From: an uncultured Chloroflexota bacterium
GTDB lineage: Bacteria > Chloroflexota > Dehalococcoidia > CAUJGQ01
Direction: 5' to 3'
Length of the DNA: 64,000 nucleotides
Assembly: GCA_937879875.1 (NCBI GenBank)
Contig: CALFMN010000021.1
Location: forward strand, 88,492-152,491
Part shown: piece after piece, positions 34,990 through 45,153 of the stretch
Position numbering within the stretch: position 1 is the first letter of the stretch
How the letters are laid out: every line of letters begins with the position of its first letter
Made by a program: the position numbers and the translations under genes
The notes under the pieces: model-generated
Database searches by the model: none
What the model saw: the letters and a program-made list of their open reading frames with translations, nothing else
Told to the model about the DNA's origin: nothing

Positions 34990-35382
34990 TTAGTGCGCGT
35001 GCGCCAGCTCGGGCGCGACGAGGTGCTCTTCAAGATGCGTGGCCGGCTCGCCGGGGAATGTCTCGCTCGAACCGGGCTTCGGCAGCGATCGCAGCACGGA
35101 GTCGAGCAGGCCGGGAAAGCGGGTGTCGAGGTCATCGCAGCGCAGGGCATACAGCCGCGTCGTGCCTTCGACACGAACCGAGACGATCCCTGCCTGCCGC
35201 AGCACCTTCAGGTGGTGTGAGAGCGTCGGCTTGGGGATGGGAATGCCCAGCTCGCCGCAGGGCCGCAGGCTGGTTTGCAGCGCAAGCTGCTGCACCACGC
35301 GCAGACGCACCGGATCGCTCAGCGCATACAGCACGTCGGTCAGCGAGAGATGTTCGCAAGCAGGATGGAACAGCGTTCGCAT
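34990..35382 (-). CDS. ArsR-family transcriptional regulator
   Basis: This 130-residue winged-helix repressor reads YALSDPVRLRVVQQLA, then IPIPKPTLSHHLKVLRQAGI, the recognition helix, and VRVEGTTRLYALR as the wing. The usual ELCVC metal-binding motif of ArsR/SmtB is replaced by PCGELGIP. The C-terminus is His-rich (HLEEHLVAPELAHAH), so a metal or small ligand could be sensed there. It ends about 64 bases from the family B repeat. The target is unknown. Confidence 0.88.
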   Translation of the reverse strand: MRTLFHPACEHLSLTDVLYALSDPVRLRVVQQLALQTSLRPCGELGIPIPKPTLSHHLKVLRQAGIVSVRVEGTTRLYALRCDDLDTRFPGLLDSVLRSLPKPGSSETFPGEPATHLEEHLVAPELAHAH

Positions 35383-35629
35383 GCCTGCATTCTGGCACGT
35401 TACCTCGCGTTCCTCAAATATGCCCGTCCTACGCAGTGCCGCCCGCCCGTTCTGGAGTCACGAAATGGTAACGACTCGCCGGTCGCGCGATCCGCGCAAC
35501 GCCGCCGGGCGTACCCCGATCAGGACGATCCCTTCAGCCCTCGATCCGCGCGCCGATAACTCATGCGTAGCGCCGCAGAACCGCGGGACGCCAGGGCGGC
35601 CGGAATCCTGCTCTCCGGGAGTACCAGCC

Positions 35630-36595
35630 GTGAACCAGTTCAGCCAGGACGCCGGCCAGCCTCCGGCCGCGCCGAGCGGCGGCGCCGATCTCTTCACCGT
35701 GTGGGCGACCAGCACCCTGATCGGCGTCTACATCGTGCAAGACGGCGTCTTCGCGTGGGTCAACGAGACCTTTCGCCGCGACCTCGGCTACGAGGCGGGG
35801 GCGCTGGTTGGACGCGCGCCCCTGACGCTGATCCACGCGGACGATCGCCTGCTCGCCCATACGGCCGCGGTGCGCATGTTGCACGGCACGCTGCGCACGC
35901 CGTACGAGTTCCGCTATCTCACCCACGGCGGCGACGTGCGCTGGGCGCTGGAGACGGTGGCCTCGATTCCGTTCCACGGCCGGCGGGCGGTGCTCGGCAA
36001 CTTCATGGACATCACGGCGCGCAAAGACGCCGAAGCGCAGCTGGCCCACCAGGCCTTTCACGACCCGCTGACCGATCTGCCCAACCGCGCCCTGTTCATG
36101 GAGCGGCTGACACGCGCCCTCACCCGGCGCGAGCGCCATCCCGGCGAAGCAGCCGTGCTCTACCTCGACCTCGACGGCTTCAAGGCGGTGAACGACTCGC
36201 TTGGCCATCACGCCGGCGACCAACTGCTCACGGCCGTCGCGCGTCGGCTGAGCGGCAGCGTTCGCCCGAGCGACACCGTTGCCCGCCTGGGCGGCGATGA
36301 GTTCGCGGTACTGCTGGAGGACATGCAGGCGCCGGCACATGCGCTGCGCGTCGCCGAAGACCTGATCGCCGCGCTGCGCGAGCCCTTCATCGTCACCGGC
36401 CACCAGGTCGCGGTGACGAGCAGCGCCGGGGTCACGGTGAGCCGGCCGCTGGTCGCCTCGCCGGAAGGGCTGCTGCGCGAGGCCGACGCGGCGCTGTATC
36501 TCGCCAAGGCGCGGGGCAAAGCCTGCGCCGTGCTCGCCGTGCCAGACGCGATCCGCACCGCCCGTCCGGAGCTGAGCGAGATCCCGGCCGCGTAG
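35630..36595 (+). CDS. PAS-GGDEF diguanylate cyclase
   Basis: The 321 residues start at GTG 35630 with GGGAG nine bases upstream; longer frames lack a good start. Residues about 18-135 are a PAS/PAC sensor (TLIGVYIVQDGVFAWVNETF ... GNFMDITARKDAEAQLA). Residues 150-310 are a GGDEF domain with DPLTDLPNRALFMERL, YLDLDGFKAVNDSLGH, active-site RLGGDEFAVLLED and YLAKARGK. The inhibitory RxxD five residues before GGDEF reads SDTV, so product inhibition may be absent. It should make c-di-GMP from GTP in response to a cytosolic signal. No transmembrane segment. Confidence 0.92.
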   Translation: MNQFSQDAGQPPAAPSGGADLFTVWATSTLIGVYIVQDGVFAWVNETFRRDLGYEAGALVGRAPLTLIHADDRLLAHTAAVRMLHGTLRTPYEFRYLTHGGDVRWALETVASIPFHGRRAVLGNFMDITARKDAEAQLAHQAFHDPLTDLPNRALFMERLTRALTRRERHPGEAAVLYLDLDGFKAVNDSLGHHAGDQLLTAVARRLSGSVRPSDTVARLGGDEFAVLLEDMQAPAHALRVAEDLIAALREPFIVTGHQVAVTSSAGVTVSRPLVASPEGLLREADAALYLAKARGKACAVLAVPDAIRTARPELSEIPAA

Positions 36596-36755
36596 CCCGG
36601 CCGCACGCTCAGCCTCACACGGCCTCGTTCATCCCCGGCGTACTGTTAAAGCCGCGCGTGGCGACGTACGCTGCGATCGAGAGCGGCAACCTGGCTCGGG
36701 CCGTGCGTTCGCTCACGGCGGCACGGGACGGTCCACGCCGCGGCGAGGGATCGCG

Positions 36756-37886
36756 ATGGGCGGCACACTCACGGTCGGCCGGATCGCCGGGATCAAGGTC
36801 CGTGTGCATTTTAGCTGGGTCGTGGTGCTCGTGCTGCTGGTCTGGTCGCTGGCCGCGAGCGAGTTTCCCAGCGCTTATCCGCACTGGAGCCAGGCCGAGT
36901 ACTGGGTCACGGCCACGATCGCCTCGCTGCTGCTGTTCGTCTCCGTGCTGGTCCACGAGCTCAGCCACTCACTGGTCGCGCGGGCACGCGGCCTCTCGGT
37001 CGCCTCGATCACACTGTTTATCTTCGGCGGCGTCTCACAGATCGAGCAGGAAGCACGCACGCCGGGCGTCGAGTTCGCCGTGGCCGTCGTCGGTCCGCTG
37101 GCGAGCCTGATCATCGCCGGCATCTGCTTTGCGCTCACGCCGCTCGCCGGCGCGGTCAGCCAGCAGACAAAGGCGGTGTTGGTCTACCTCGGCGCGGTCA
37201 ATCTGCTGCTGGGCATTTTCAACCTGCTGCCCGGCTTCCCGCTGGACGGGGGCCGCGTCCTGCGCTCGCTGGTCTGGCGGGCCACGCACAGCCCCGTACG
37301 CGGCACGGTGGTCGCGGCGTCGGTGGGGCGGCTGATCGGCTTTTTGATGATCATCGGCGGCGTGATCGCCACGTTCAGCGGCGCCGGCTTCAGCGGCCTC
37401 TGGATCGCCTTCATCGGCTGGTTTCTGGACAACGCGGCCAGCGCCTCGCTGCAGCAGACGGCCGTGCACGGCGTGATCAGCGGCGCCCATGTCTCCGACG
37501 CGATGACCACCGACTTCAAAACCGTGGTGCCGGCGCTGCCGGTGGAAGCGCTGGTGGAGGAGTACATCCAGGGCAGCCACCAGCGCAGCTTCCCCGTCTT
37601 CGGCGGCGGGCGGCTGTGGGGTCTCGTCTCGCTGGCGGATGTGGCGCACCTGCCGCGCGACCGCTGGGCCGAAACGCCGGTCGAGCGGATCATGACGCCG
37701 CGCGAGCGGCTGAAGACCACCAGCAGCGACACGCCGATCGAAGTCGCGCTGCCCGAGCTGCAGCGCAGCGGCGTCAAGCAGCTCGTGGTGCTCGAAGGCG
37801 AGCCGGAGCGCGTGGCCGGCCTGCTCAGCCGCGCCGACCTGATGGACTACCTGCAGGTGCAACAACTGCTGGCCAGACAGGTCTGA
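36756..37886 (+). CDS. Site-2 protease-like membrane metalloprotease with CBS domains
   Basis: The 376 residues have zinc-binding HELSH at 67-71 inside a transmembrane helix and a second motif FNLLPGFPLDGGRVLRSL near 150-167 supplying the Asp ligand. Five to six transmembrane segments are followed by two CBS domains (SDAMTTDFKTVVPALPVEAL; VERIMTPRERLKTTSSDTPI). This is the archaeal/bacterial S2P group that cleaves membrane-bound substrates, perhaps gated by adenine nucleotides bound to the CBS pair. ATG 36756 has GAGGG upstream. Confidence 0.93.
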   Translation: MGGTLTVGRIAGIKVRVHFSWVVVLVLLVWSLAASEFPSAYPHWSQAEYWVTATIASLLLFVSVLVHELSHSLVARARGLSVASITLFIFGGVSQIEQEARTPGVEFAVAVVGPLASLIIAGICFALTPLAGAVSQQTKAVLVYLGAVNLLLGIFNLLPGFPLDGGRVLRSLVWRATHSPVRGTVVAASVGRLIGFLMIIGGVIATFSGAGFSGLWIAFIGWFLDNAASASLQQTAVHGVISGAHVSDAMTTDFKTVVPALPVEALVEEYIQGSHQRSFPVFGGGRLWGLVSLADVAHLPRDRWAETPVERIMTPRERLKTTSSDTPIEVALPELQRSGVKQLVVLEGEPERVAGLLSRADLMDYLQVQQLLARQV

Positions 37887-38180
37887 GCGCGAGGACAGGG
37901 AGGCGATCCGGCACACTGCTCCGCGTTGGCCACCACCCCGTCCGCTGTGCCCCGTTTGCCGCGACCTGTGCGCTCGGGGCCGCCAGGCTGCCTCCTCGCC
38001 CCCTGGCGTGGCTGTGCGTACTCCACGCTCACCTACGGCCACTCGATGGTGCTCGGCTTCATCGATCCGGCCGAGGTGGACGTGGTTTCGGCGGACCCAC
38101 ATGTCGGCGGTCAGCCAATCGCCGAGGCGGTGCCAGCAGTTCCGACCACCGTCGCGGCCCGCGCAAGGGCCGGTCCTGGG
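37887..38180. other. Intergenic, nothing recognised
   Basis: This gap lies between convergent genes. No frame with a plausible start, hairpin terminator or repeat was recognised. Confidence 0.4.
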
Positions 38181-39551
38181 CTACGGCGTGCCCGGATACG
38201 GCGTGGCCACGTAGGGGAAGGCCGGCAGCGGCGCTTCGTCCGGGGCGTCCACGCCGTCGCCAAGCGTGGACGCCGCCGGGTCAGGCGTAAACGACTTGTC
38301 GATCAGCGGATAGGTGGCGCCGGCCATGGCTTGCAGCACGATGTCCACCACGTCGTCGGTCAGCCGGCGTCCGTTGGGGAAGCCCTGCGTGTCGTTTGCC
38401 AGCACGCCCAGCCGGTTCGGGTTGACCGTGGGCGGGACGGCGACGTTGAGGCGCAGCTCGTCCGCGGGGAGATTGGTGCCCGTGTTGTTGAGACCGGGCA
38501 CGCCGAAGAGGAAGATCTCGGAGATATCGCCGCGCGGCGTGGGTGGCACGTTGATATTGTGGATCAGCTTCAGCAGCCGCGCCGGCTCCGGATCGGTGTA
38601 GTACTGCATATACTGCGCATCGTCGGCGGGCGCCGACTCGCCGAAGTGGTCCTGCTGCGCGATCGGAATCAGCAGTTCATTGGTCAGCGGCATACCGAGG
38701 CGGGACACCTGGACGTAGCCGCCCGACTCCTGCGGCGGGGTGCCATCCGTATTCAGCACTGACGTCGACTGCCGGTAGGCGGCGGTCCACACACCGATGA
38801 TTGCATCGCTCGCTTTGGGGTCGGCCGGCCGTTGGCCGTCGTTGGTCAGCGAGCCGATCGGCACCTGCAGGACGATGCTGTGGACGTTGCTGCCCTTCAG
38901 CGTGTTGACCGCCGCTGTCGGCCTGAGCTGCAGCAGATCGAAGACGGCGCCGAGATCGATGAAGAACGGATCGGCGCGCTGGCCGGCGAAGACCTGGCCG
39001 CCGCCGGGCAACGGGTTGGTCGCCGCCTGGGCCAGCGCGGGATAGTTCGGCGTGGAAGCCTGGCCCACGTTCACCGGCGGCGTCTTGCAGGCGCTGCAGA
39101 GCACCATCGAGCCGTTCGCATCGACGCGCGTGACCTGCATCGACTGCCGCACGTTCCAGTTCGGGTCATCCAGCGACATGATCGGCCCGGTGTTGTACAG
39201 GAACGTGTTCTTGTTCTGATAGGTCGTCGTGAACTGGAAGTAGTAGCTGATGTGCGGCTGTCCGTCGCCCATGTTGTCGATGTTGATGCTGTACAGCACA
39301 TCATCGCCGAAGCGCTCGAAGCTCGGCCCACCCTGTGGAAACTCCGGGCCGATGTAGTCCGCGATCAACGTCACCGTGTCTGGCTTATCAGGGCTGACAA
39401 ACGCGTAGAGATCCGTGCTGTCCGCCACCGGATCCCCACTGATCAGCGGCGCTTCGCGGTAGCTGCCTGCGATCGCCGCGTGTGGATCATGCGTCGCGGC
39501 TACCGGCAAACACAGCGCCGTCAGTACCGCGAAGACCAGCGTCTTTCGCAA
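38181..39551 (-). CDS. Secreted DUF4331-domain protein
   Basis: The 456 residues start at a TTG at 39551 preceded by AGAAGG; a TTG at 39611 would add 20 residues with a weaker site. A signal peptide (LVFAVLTALCLPVAATHD) leads to the family signature YREAPLISGDPVADSTDLYA, FVSPDKPDTVTLIADYI. Later come LYSINIDNMGDGQPHISYYF and LPADELRLNVAVPP. DUF4331 proteins are exported and of unknown function, with two conserved Cys here (CSACKTPP). The Asp-rich repeats could bind calcium. Confidence 0.87.
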   Translation of the reverse strand: MRKTLVFAVLTALCLPVAATHDPHAAIAGSYREAPLISGDPVADSTDLYAFVSPDKPDTVTLIADYIGPEFPQGGPSFERFGDDVLYSINIDNMGDGQPHISYYFQFTTTYQNKNTFLYNTGPIMSLDDPNWNVRQSMQVTRVDANGSMVLCSACKTPPVNVGQASTPNYPALAQAATNPLPGGGQVFAGQRADPFFIDLGAVFDLLQLRPTAAVNTLKGSNVHSIVLQVPIGSLTNDGQRPADPKASDAIIGVWTAAYRQSTSVLNTDGTPPQESGGYVQVSRLGMPLTNELLIPIAQQDHFGESAPADDAQYMQYYTDPEPARLLKLIHNINVPPTPRGDISEIFLFGVPGLNNTGTNLPADELRLNVAVPPTVNPNRLGVLANDTQGFPNGRRLTDDVVDIVLQAMAGATYPLIDKSFTPDPAASTLGDGVDAPDEAPLPAFPYVATPYPGTP

Positions 39552-39672
39552 CGTTCCAACCTTCTGTCTCGGGTTACAGGGGGTGATGCGTGCCGGGATA
39601 GGCGATTTCAACCCGCAACGTGCCTGACGATCGGCGGTTCGAACCCGTCTTCGAGCCCAGTGCGCCGGCCGG

Positions 39673-41451
39673 TTAGCCGGCGATCGTCACCTGACCGCTG
39701 TCGCCATCGACGGAAACCAGCTGGCCCGTCTTGATCAGGCGGGTGGCGCCTTTGACGGCGACGACAGCAGGAATGCCGAACTCGCGCGCCACCGTAGCCG
39801 CATGTGAAAGCAGTCCGCCCGTTTCCACCACCACGGCCGCGGCGGCAACGAACAACGGCGTCCAGGGCGCGTCGGTGTAGGGTGCAACCAGCACCTCGCC
39901 GGGCTCCAGCTCAACTTCTTCGGCGGCTTCGGCGGAGAGCACGACGCGGGCCTTGCCCGAGGCCTTCCCCGCCGACACCGGCATGCCGTTGAGCACACCG
40001 TCAGCGGTGAGCGGCGCCGTCACTGGCTGCAGCGGAAGCAGCTCGACGGGCGTGCTGAAGACTTCAGGCAGGGTGTATTGCTCCAGCCGCTCGCGTACGG
40101 CGCGGCGGCGCCGGACGCTCGCGCGCGCCTCTGCCGTATCGAGCCTGCCCTGCACGGCGCGCTCGACTTCGTCCGCAAGCAGGTACCAGAAGTCGTCGGG
40201 CTCAGCGATCAGGCCGCCTGCCGTGAAGCGCCGGGCCAGCTCCAGCAGCGGCGCACGCACCGGCCGCAGCGAACGCACCCAGTTCGCCTTCGACGCCTCA
40301 CGCAGCCGGGCGAAGCGCTGCGAGCCGGCCAGTAAGCGGTTGAACTCGGCCAGCGCGGCGCGCGGCAACTGCCGGCGCACGTCCGCCTCGACGGCTTCGC
40401 GGCGCGTCGCCGCTGCCTCTTCGAGCCGGTACGGATCGTGCTCCTTGCCGGCGTGCAGGAAGGCTTTGATCGCGCTGATCGCAAAGGCCGGCTCCTCCTC
40501 CCAATCGGCGGCCGATGGATCGGCCTCGCGCTGGCCGCGGAACCCGAACTCGGCGATGAAGGCGTCAAAGCGCTCGGCAAAGGCCTTCCAGCCGGCGCCG
40601 CGCGGTTCGCGCAGCTTCGCCGCGATTGTGTGCGGCGCGAGGTGTTCGACCTCCTCGGCCAGCGCGTTGTGCCGGCGCACGAATTGCGCCACGTCCCAGG
40701 CGCCCTTCCCCGGCCGCGCGCTCTCCACCCCGCGCAGGGCGCTGGTCAACCCAACGATCAGTGCCGGGTCGTGGTCCGGCAGCTCATGGTCGAGCAGCTT
40801 ACCCAGCCACTGCGCGTATTCGCCCGCCGCACCGGAGACAAACAGATGGTGCGCGTAGCAGTTGATGTCGCGGACCAGACTCTGAACGTGGCGCCAGAGC
40901 TGCCGATCCGAGCGCGCGCCCAATGCACGCTCGCGCTCGCGACGGCGCAGCCGCTCGAGGCGGACCCGATCCGTCTGCACCATGTGGGGCAACTGCCCCC
41001 AGATGCGGCGGATCTTCGCAAACGTGCGCGCGGCGCGTTCGAGATCGGCAGCCTGACCGCTGGCGATGTCCTGACCGTCCGTCGAGGTGATGAACTGGCC
41101 CATCAGGTCCGAGCCTTCGCCCGTCTGCCAGAGACCGATGATCGCGTTGGCCCAGGCGAGGTTCAAGACCGCGCGGCCACCGAAGTTCGAGATGAAGTTG
41201 CCGATCGGCGGCGGCTGCGACGGCAGCAGATCCTGGCTGTCCAGATCCCGGGCAAGCTTCTTTGTGCCGAGATAATCCATCGTGCGGTAGAGCGTGGCGC
41301 TGAGCGGCCGCAGCACGCCGGGAATGACCTCGGAGACGTTGCCGATCGTCCAGAAGTTGAACAGTTCGTTCGGCAGCGAGTCCCACTCGCAGGCAGTGCG
41401 CTCCGGCGTGCCGGCGATCAGTGTCTCTGCAGCGATCTCAGCTACGGTCAT
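39673..41451 (-). CDS. PEP-utilizing (swivelling-domain) protein lacking an ATP-grasp domain
   Basis: The 592 residues start at ATG 41451 after GGAGG. The C-terminal ~90 residues are the phosphohistidine swivelling domain of PEP synthase/PPDK, with VLVAPYTDAPWTPLF and TGGLLSHAATVAREFGIP, where the His is the phosphorylated residue. The N-terminal ~450 residues (NELFNFWTIGNVSEVIPGVL ... GFRGQREADPSAADWEEEPA) resemble the helical linker region of rifampin phosphotransferase-like proteins. There is no ATP-grasp nucleotide-binding domain. A paralog lies at 49569. The substrate is unknown. Confidence 0.85.
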   Translation of the reverse strand: MTVAEIAAETLIAGTPERTACEWDSLPNELFNFWTIGNVSEVIPGVLRPLSATLYRTMDYLGTKKLARDLDSQDLLPSQPPPIGNFISNFGGRAVLNLAWANAIIGLWQTGEGSDLMGQFITSTDGQDIASGQAADLERAARTFAKIRRIWGQLPHMVQTDRVRLERLRRRERERALGARSDRQLWRHVQSLVRDINCYAHHLFVSGAAGEYAQWLGKLLDHELPDHDPALIVGLTSALRGVESARPGKGAWDVAQFVRRHNALAEEVEHLAPHTIAAKLREPRGAGWKAFAERFDAFIAEFGFRGQREADPSAADWEEEPAFAISAIKAFLHAGKEHDPYRLEEAAATRREAVEADVRRQLPRAALAEFNRLLAGSQRFARLREASKANWVRSLRPVRAPLLELARRFTAGGLIAEPDDFWYLLADEVERAVQGRLDTAEARASVRRRRAVRERLEQYTLPEVFSTPVELLPLQPVTAPLTADGVLNGMPVSAGKASGKARVVLSAEAAEEVELEPGEVLVAPYTDAPWTPLFVAAAAVVVETGGLLSHAATVAREFGIPAVVAVKGATRLIKTGQLVSVDGDSGQVTIAG

Positions 41452-41674
41452 GGCGGGTCCTCCAATCGCCGCATCCCAGCCCGCGCGGTGCGGGCGCACG
41501 GCGCGCCGAATATACACGGGCGCGCACAGTGCGTCTACAGCCCAACGCGAACGAGCGCCGGCGCATCCTCCATGCCGCTCTACCGGTTCTGCAAGCTTCG
41601 CAGACTTCTTCTGACAGGCGTCGCCTGCGATGTCAGGGTGCAGGTGCTCCGCCAGTCCGACGCCGCCCGCGTGT

Positions 41675-43792
41675 TCACTTCCCCTTTTGCACCTTCTGCA
41701 GGTGCTTGAGGCCGGATTTGGCCAGGGCGATCGTGGCCTTGTCATCGCCGCGGCTGGCGCCGTCGCGCGCGATGCCCGAGACCGCGGTGACGGTGATGTC
41801 GCCCACCAGCACGACGCAGCGCGTGATGCCGATTTTCTGACCGCCGCTCGTCGTCACGGTGCCGCCGCTGCAGCCGACCGGCTTGCCGAAGCCCCCCGGC
41901 TTCGTATCGGGCGAAGCTTCCTGGTCGTTAAACAGCGCCTTTGCGTCGTTGTCGTTGGCGAAGAAGGTGTAGTAGAGCAGATCGACATCGTCGGGGCCAT
42001 GCACGCCGACATCAACCGCCGCGGTGGCGCCATGCTGCTGCTCCGCGTCGCTGGGCGTGCCGGGCGCCGGCTGCGGCTGCGAGAAGCCGGAGGGCAGCTC
42101 GTTGCCGTTGAACTTCGTAGTGAGCAACCGCTGATACAAGGCGGGCGCGGTCGGAGCCTGCGTCGGCGGGGTCTGCGTCGAGCCCGGGGAGGGACTCGGC
42201 TTCGGCTGCAGCGGCGGCGGAGTGCTGCCCTGGCAACCAAGCGCAAGCAACGCCTGGCCCGCCGCGGCAACATCGAGCCGGTGCCTGGTAATGTTATTGC
42301 GCCTGTCCACGATTTGCGGCCCGCTTGAGGTCAGCGCCTTCTCGACGTTGTCCGCCGAGGCGCCCTTGCACTTCGAGACGATCGCCGCCACGGCGGCGGC
42401 GACGTGCGGCGTCGCCTGCGACGTGCCCGATTCGGTGATGCCGGCGGCGGTGATGCGGCTGCCCGGCGCGAGGATGCCCAGGTTCGGGCCGGACTGCGAG
42501 AAGCAGGCGATCAGATCGGCCTTCGTCACCTGGTCGCCGCAGTCGCCGAAGTCGGTACGGCCGATGTCGCCCACGTACACGGCGCCGACGCTGACCGCGC
42601 CCGGCGCGCATGCGGGCTTCTCGATACCGTTCACGAACGCGCCGCTGGCCATCGCGTCGTTGCCGGCCGCGACCACTGGCAGGATGCCGGCGCGGCGCAG
42701 CTGGTCGTAGGCGCCGGTCAGCGGCGACTCGCTGCAGGGCGTGGTGTGGTAGTCCTTCGAGGCGCCGACGCTCATGTTGGCGGAGACGATGTTGTACTGG
42801 CCGCGGTTCTGCATCACCCAGTCGAGCGCCGCCAGCTCGAGCGACGAGCTGGTGTGGTCGCCGTCGAAGATGTCGAGCGCGACGATCTTCGTTCCTGGCG
42901 CCACGCCCGCGACGATGCCGGCGACGTTGGTGCCGTGCATGCCCTGCGTATCCGAGTCGGTGCGGCCGTCGTCAGGGCCGATGTGCTGGAAGACGGCCAC
43001 GCGGCAGGCAGCCGGCTGACCGGGCGCGGTGCAGGAACCGAAGGCGTCGCGCTTGTAGTCCACGCCGGTGTCGAGAATGGCGACGGTCGTGCCCTCGCCG
43101 GTGAACCCGGCAGCGGCGGCGGCGGGCTGGTTGATCAGCGCCAGGCTGGTGCTGAGCGGCGGGCGCGGGTTGGACTGATCCGCGTCGTCCGCGCCGCGCA
43201 CGCCGTCCGCGAGCGGGGCGCCGGCGGCGCCAGGCCGGCCCGGCACGCCGGAGATCGGCGTGGGCGCCGCGAACTGCTCGTTCGCGGTCACGGCAGAGAC
43301 TTCCGGTCGCTTGAGCAGCGCCAGCAGCGTGTCGCCGCTGGTGAAATGCACGAGCACCGAGCCGAAGCTCTTGAAGTTCTGCACGACGTTCGCCGTGCCG
43401 GGGAACAGCGCTACGATCTGCTGCTTGATCTGGTCGTACTGATTCGTGCGCAGATCGGCGAGCTGCTGGTCGGTGATATTGACGCCGATCACGGCGGCAG
43501 CCTGTTTGACGCGGTCGGTCACCAGCGATTCGTTGAGCACGAGGATACCGTCGGCGGCGCCGTTGGCGACCAGCTCGTCGAGCACGCTCTTGTCGAGCTT
43601 GCCCTGGCCGACGAGCTGCTGCAGATCCTGCAACGTCTGGCCGCTGGGCGGCGCACCGGGCTTGGCGGTAGGAGTCGGGGTCTGTTTATTCGCTTTCTTG
43701 CCGCCGCAGGCCGCCGCGACGAGCGGCAGCAGCAGGGCGATCAGGCAGAGCAGGATGGCACGGCGGCGCGCCGGCCGAAGCGGGGCGATCAT
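41675..43792 (-). CDS. Subtilisin-like (S8) serine protease lipoprotein
   Basis: The 705 residues begin with a lipoprotein signal ending LLPLVAAAC, followed by a Lys/Thr/Pro tether and a ~130-residue propeptide-like region. The S8 catalytic triad is Asp in VAILDTGVDYKRD, His in GMHGTNVAGIVAG and Ser in ESGTSQATPHVAAAV, with oxyanion Asn in VVAAGNDAM. A Pro/Ser/Thr linker then joins a ~150-residue C-terminal domain (LYQRLLTTKFNGNELPSGFS) that I do not recognise. It is an extracellular surface-tethered protease. Confidence 0.92.
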   Translation of the reverse strand: MIAPLRPARRRAILLCLIALLLPLVAAACGGKKANKQTPTPTAKPGAPPSGQTLQDLQQLVGQGKLDKSVLDELVANGAADGILVLNESLVTDRVKQAAAVIGVNITDQQLADLRTNQYDQIKQQIVALFPGTANVVQNFKSFGSVLVHFTSGDTLLALLKRPEVSAVTANEQFAAPTPISGVPGRPGAAGAPLADGVRGADDADQSNPRPPLSTSLALINQPAAAAAGFTGEGTTVAILDTGVDYKRDAFGSCTAPGQPAACRVAVFQHIGPDDGRTDSDTQGMHGTNVAGIVAGVAPGTKIVALDIFDGDHTSSSLELAALDWVMQNRGQYNIVSANMSVGASKDYHTTPCSESPLTGAYDQLRRAGILPVVAAGNDAMASGAFVNGIEKPACAPGAVSVGAVYVGDIGRTDFGDCGDQVTKADLIACFSQSGPNLGILAPGSRITAAGITESGTSQATPHVAAAVAAIVSKCKGASADNVEKALTSSGPQIVDRRNNITRHRLDVAAAGQALLALGCQGSTPPPLQPKPSPSPGSTQTPPTQAPTAPALYQRLLTTKFNGNELPSGFSQPQPAPGTPSDAEQQHGATAAVDVGVHGPDDVDLLYYTFFANDNDAKALFNDQEASPDTKPGGFGKPVGCSGGTVTTSGGQKIGITRCVVLVGDITVTAVSGIARDGASRGDDKATIALAKSGLKHLQKVQKGK

Positions 43793-43959
43793 GGGGCGAC
43801 ACCTTTACGAGCGCGGTCCATTGCAGGCAACGGCTTCGCAACCCGAACGAATTCCGATGTCGCTATGCTAGCGGACCCCCGGCGGTTTTGCCACACTTTT
43901 GTTCGATGCAGTCAACGGCAGTGGAACCCGAGTTCGATGCTGCCCCGCGACGTCCCGGG

Positions 43960-45153
43960 CTAGATCACCTCGGCTCGGCGCAACGCCTCGATCTGCGGCC
44001 AGTCGTAGCCGAGGTCGAGCAGCACGGTTTCCGTATCCATGCCCAGCTCGGGCGCGGGGCGCAGTGGCGGCGGCGGCGTGCCGGAGAGTTGGATCGGAAT
44101 GCCGGCGGTGCGCAGCGTGCCCAGGTTCGGGTGCTCGACCGTGGTCAGATAGCCGTTGGCGAGCGCCTGCTCGCTGGCTTCGACGGCGCGGTAGTCGTTC
44201 ACCGGGCCGCACGGCACATCTTCAGCGATCAGCCGTGCCAGCCATGCGGCCACGTCGCGTTCGGCGAAGATCGCCTCCAGCACAGCTTCCAGCTCGGCGG
44301 CGTTGCGATCGCGGTCCCACGGCCCCGCGAAACGGCCATCGTGCTCCAGATCGGGCCGATCGAGGGCGCGGCAAAGCCGCGGCCACATCTTCGGGTCCAC
44401 GGCGGCGATCGCCAGCCAGCCGTCGGCGCAACGGTAGTGACTGTAGGTCGGGCTGCGGCGCCAGCGCGCACGGCCCTGCTTGCCCGTGCGCAGGTAGCGC
44501 ATGAGCTGCCGGCCCTGAAAGGCGAGCATCGAGCCGAACAGCGAGACCTCGACCTTCTGCCCCTCGCCGGTGGCTTCACGCACGTAGAGGGCAGAGACGA
44601 TGCCGAGCGCGAAGAGCATCGCGCTGATCTCGTCAGCGGCGCCGGGCAGCGCGGGCTGCGGCGGCTCATGGCCGAGACCTCCCGCCTGCTCCACCATGAG
44701 GCCGCTTACGGCCTGGGCGATGTGGTCGTAACCGGGACGTTCGCGCTCCGGTCCGCGCGGACCGAAGGCGGACGCCGCGGCGTAGATCAGCCGTGGATTG
44801 AGTGCATGCAGCGCCTCGTAGCCGCAGCCGAGGCGGTCCATCACGCCGGGGCGGAAGTTTTCGGCCAGCACGTCCATGCGCGGCACGAGCCGCTGCACGA
44901 TCTCGCGCGCCTCGGGCCGGCGCAGGTCGAGCGTGATCGAACGTTTGCCGCGGTTGTAGGTCTCGAAGTAGGCGGAGAAGCCCTCGGCGTCGCGCTCCAT
45001 CTGCCGGCCCAGCTCTCCGTCGTTGCGCGGCTCGATCTTGAGCACGTCGGCGCCCAGGTCGGCCAGCAGCGAGGTGGCGTACGGCCCCTGCTGGTAGCGC
45101 GTGAAGTCCAGCACACGCACGCCGCCGAGCGGACCGGCTTCCGTCTTCTGCAC
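43960..45153 (-). CDS. CaiB/BaiF-type class III CoA-transferase
   Basis: The 397 residues start at GTG 45153 with AAGGAGAG upstream. Motifs are GVRVLDFTRYQQGPYATSLL, ADLGADVLKIEP, GKRSITLDLRRPEAREIV, the LAENFRPGVMDRLG segment, and ALPGAADEISAMLF with the expected catalytic Asp region. It is typical of formyl-CoA/succinyl-CoA transferases that move CoA between acids. A divergent SDR gene starts 173 bases away and may share regulation. It is distinct from the CoA-transferase at 32598. Confidence 0.93.
   Translation of the reverse strand: MQKTEAGPLGGVRVLDFTRYQQGPYATSLLADLGADVLKIEPRNDGELGRQMERDAEGFSAYFETYNRGKRSITLDLRRPEAREIVQRLVPRMDVLAENFRPGVMDRLGCGYEALHALNPRLIYAAASAFGPRGPERERPGYDHIAQAVSGLMVEQAGGLGHEPPQPALPGAADEISAMLFALGIVSALYVREATGEGQKVEVSLFGSMLAFQGRQLMRYLRTGKQGRARWRRSPTYSHYRCADGWLAIAAVDPKMWPRLCRALDRPDLEHDGRFAGPWDRDRNAAELEAVLEAIFAERDVAAWLARLIAEDVPCGPVNDYRAVEASEQALANGYLTTVEHPNLGTLRTAGIPIQLSGTPPPPLRPAPELGMDTETVLLDLGYDWPQIEALRRAEVI

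Noticed and set aside
37035..38102. Minus-strand frame opposite the site-2 protease gene
   Set aside because: It is antisense shadow of the protease frame; no motif or ribosome site.
39630..39660. GGTTCGAACCC, resembling a tRNA T-loop
   Set aside because: No acceptor stem, D-arm or anticodon arm can be built around it.
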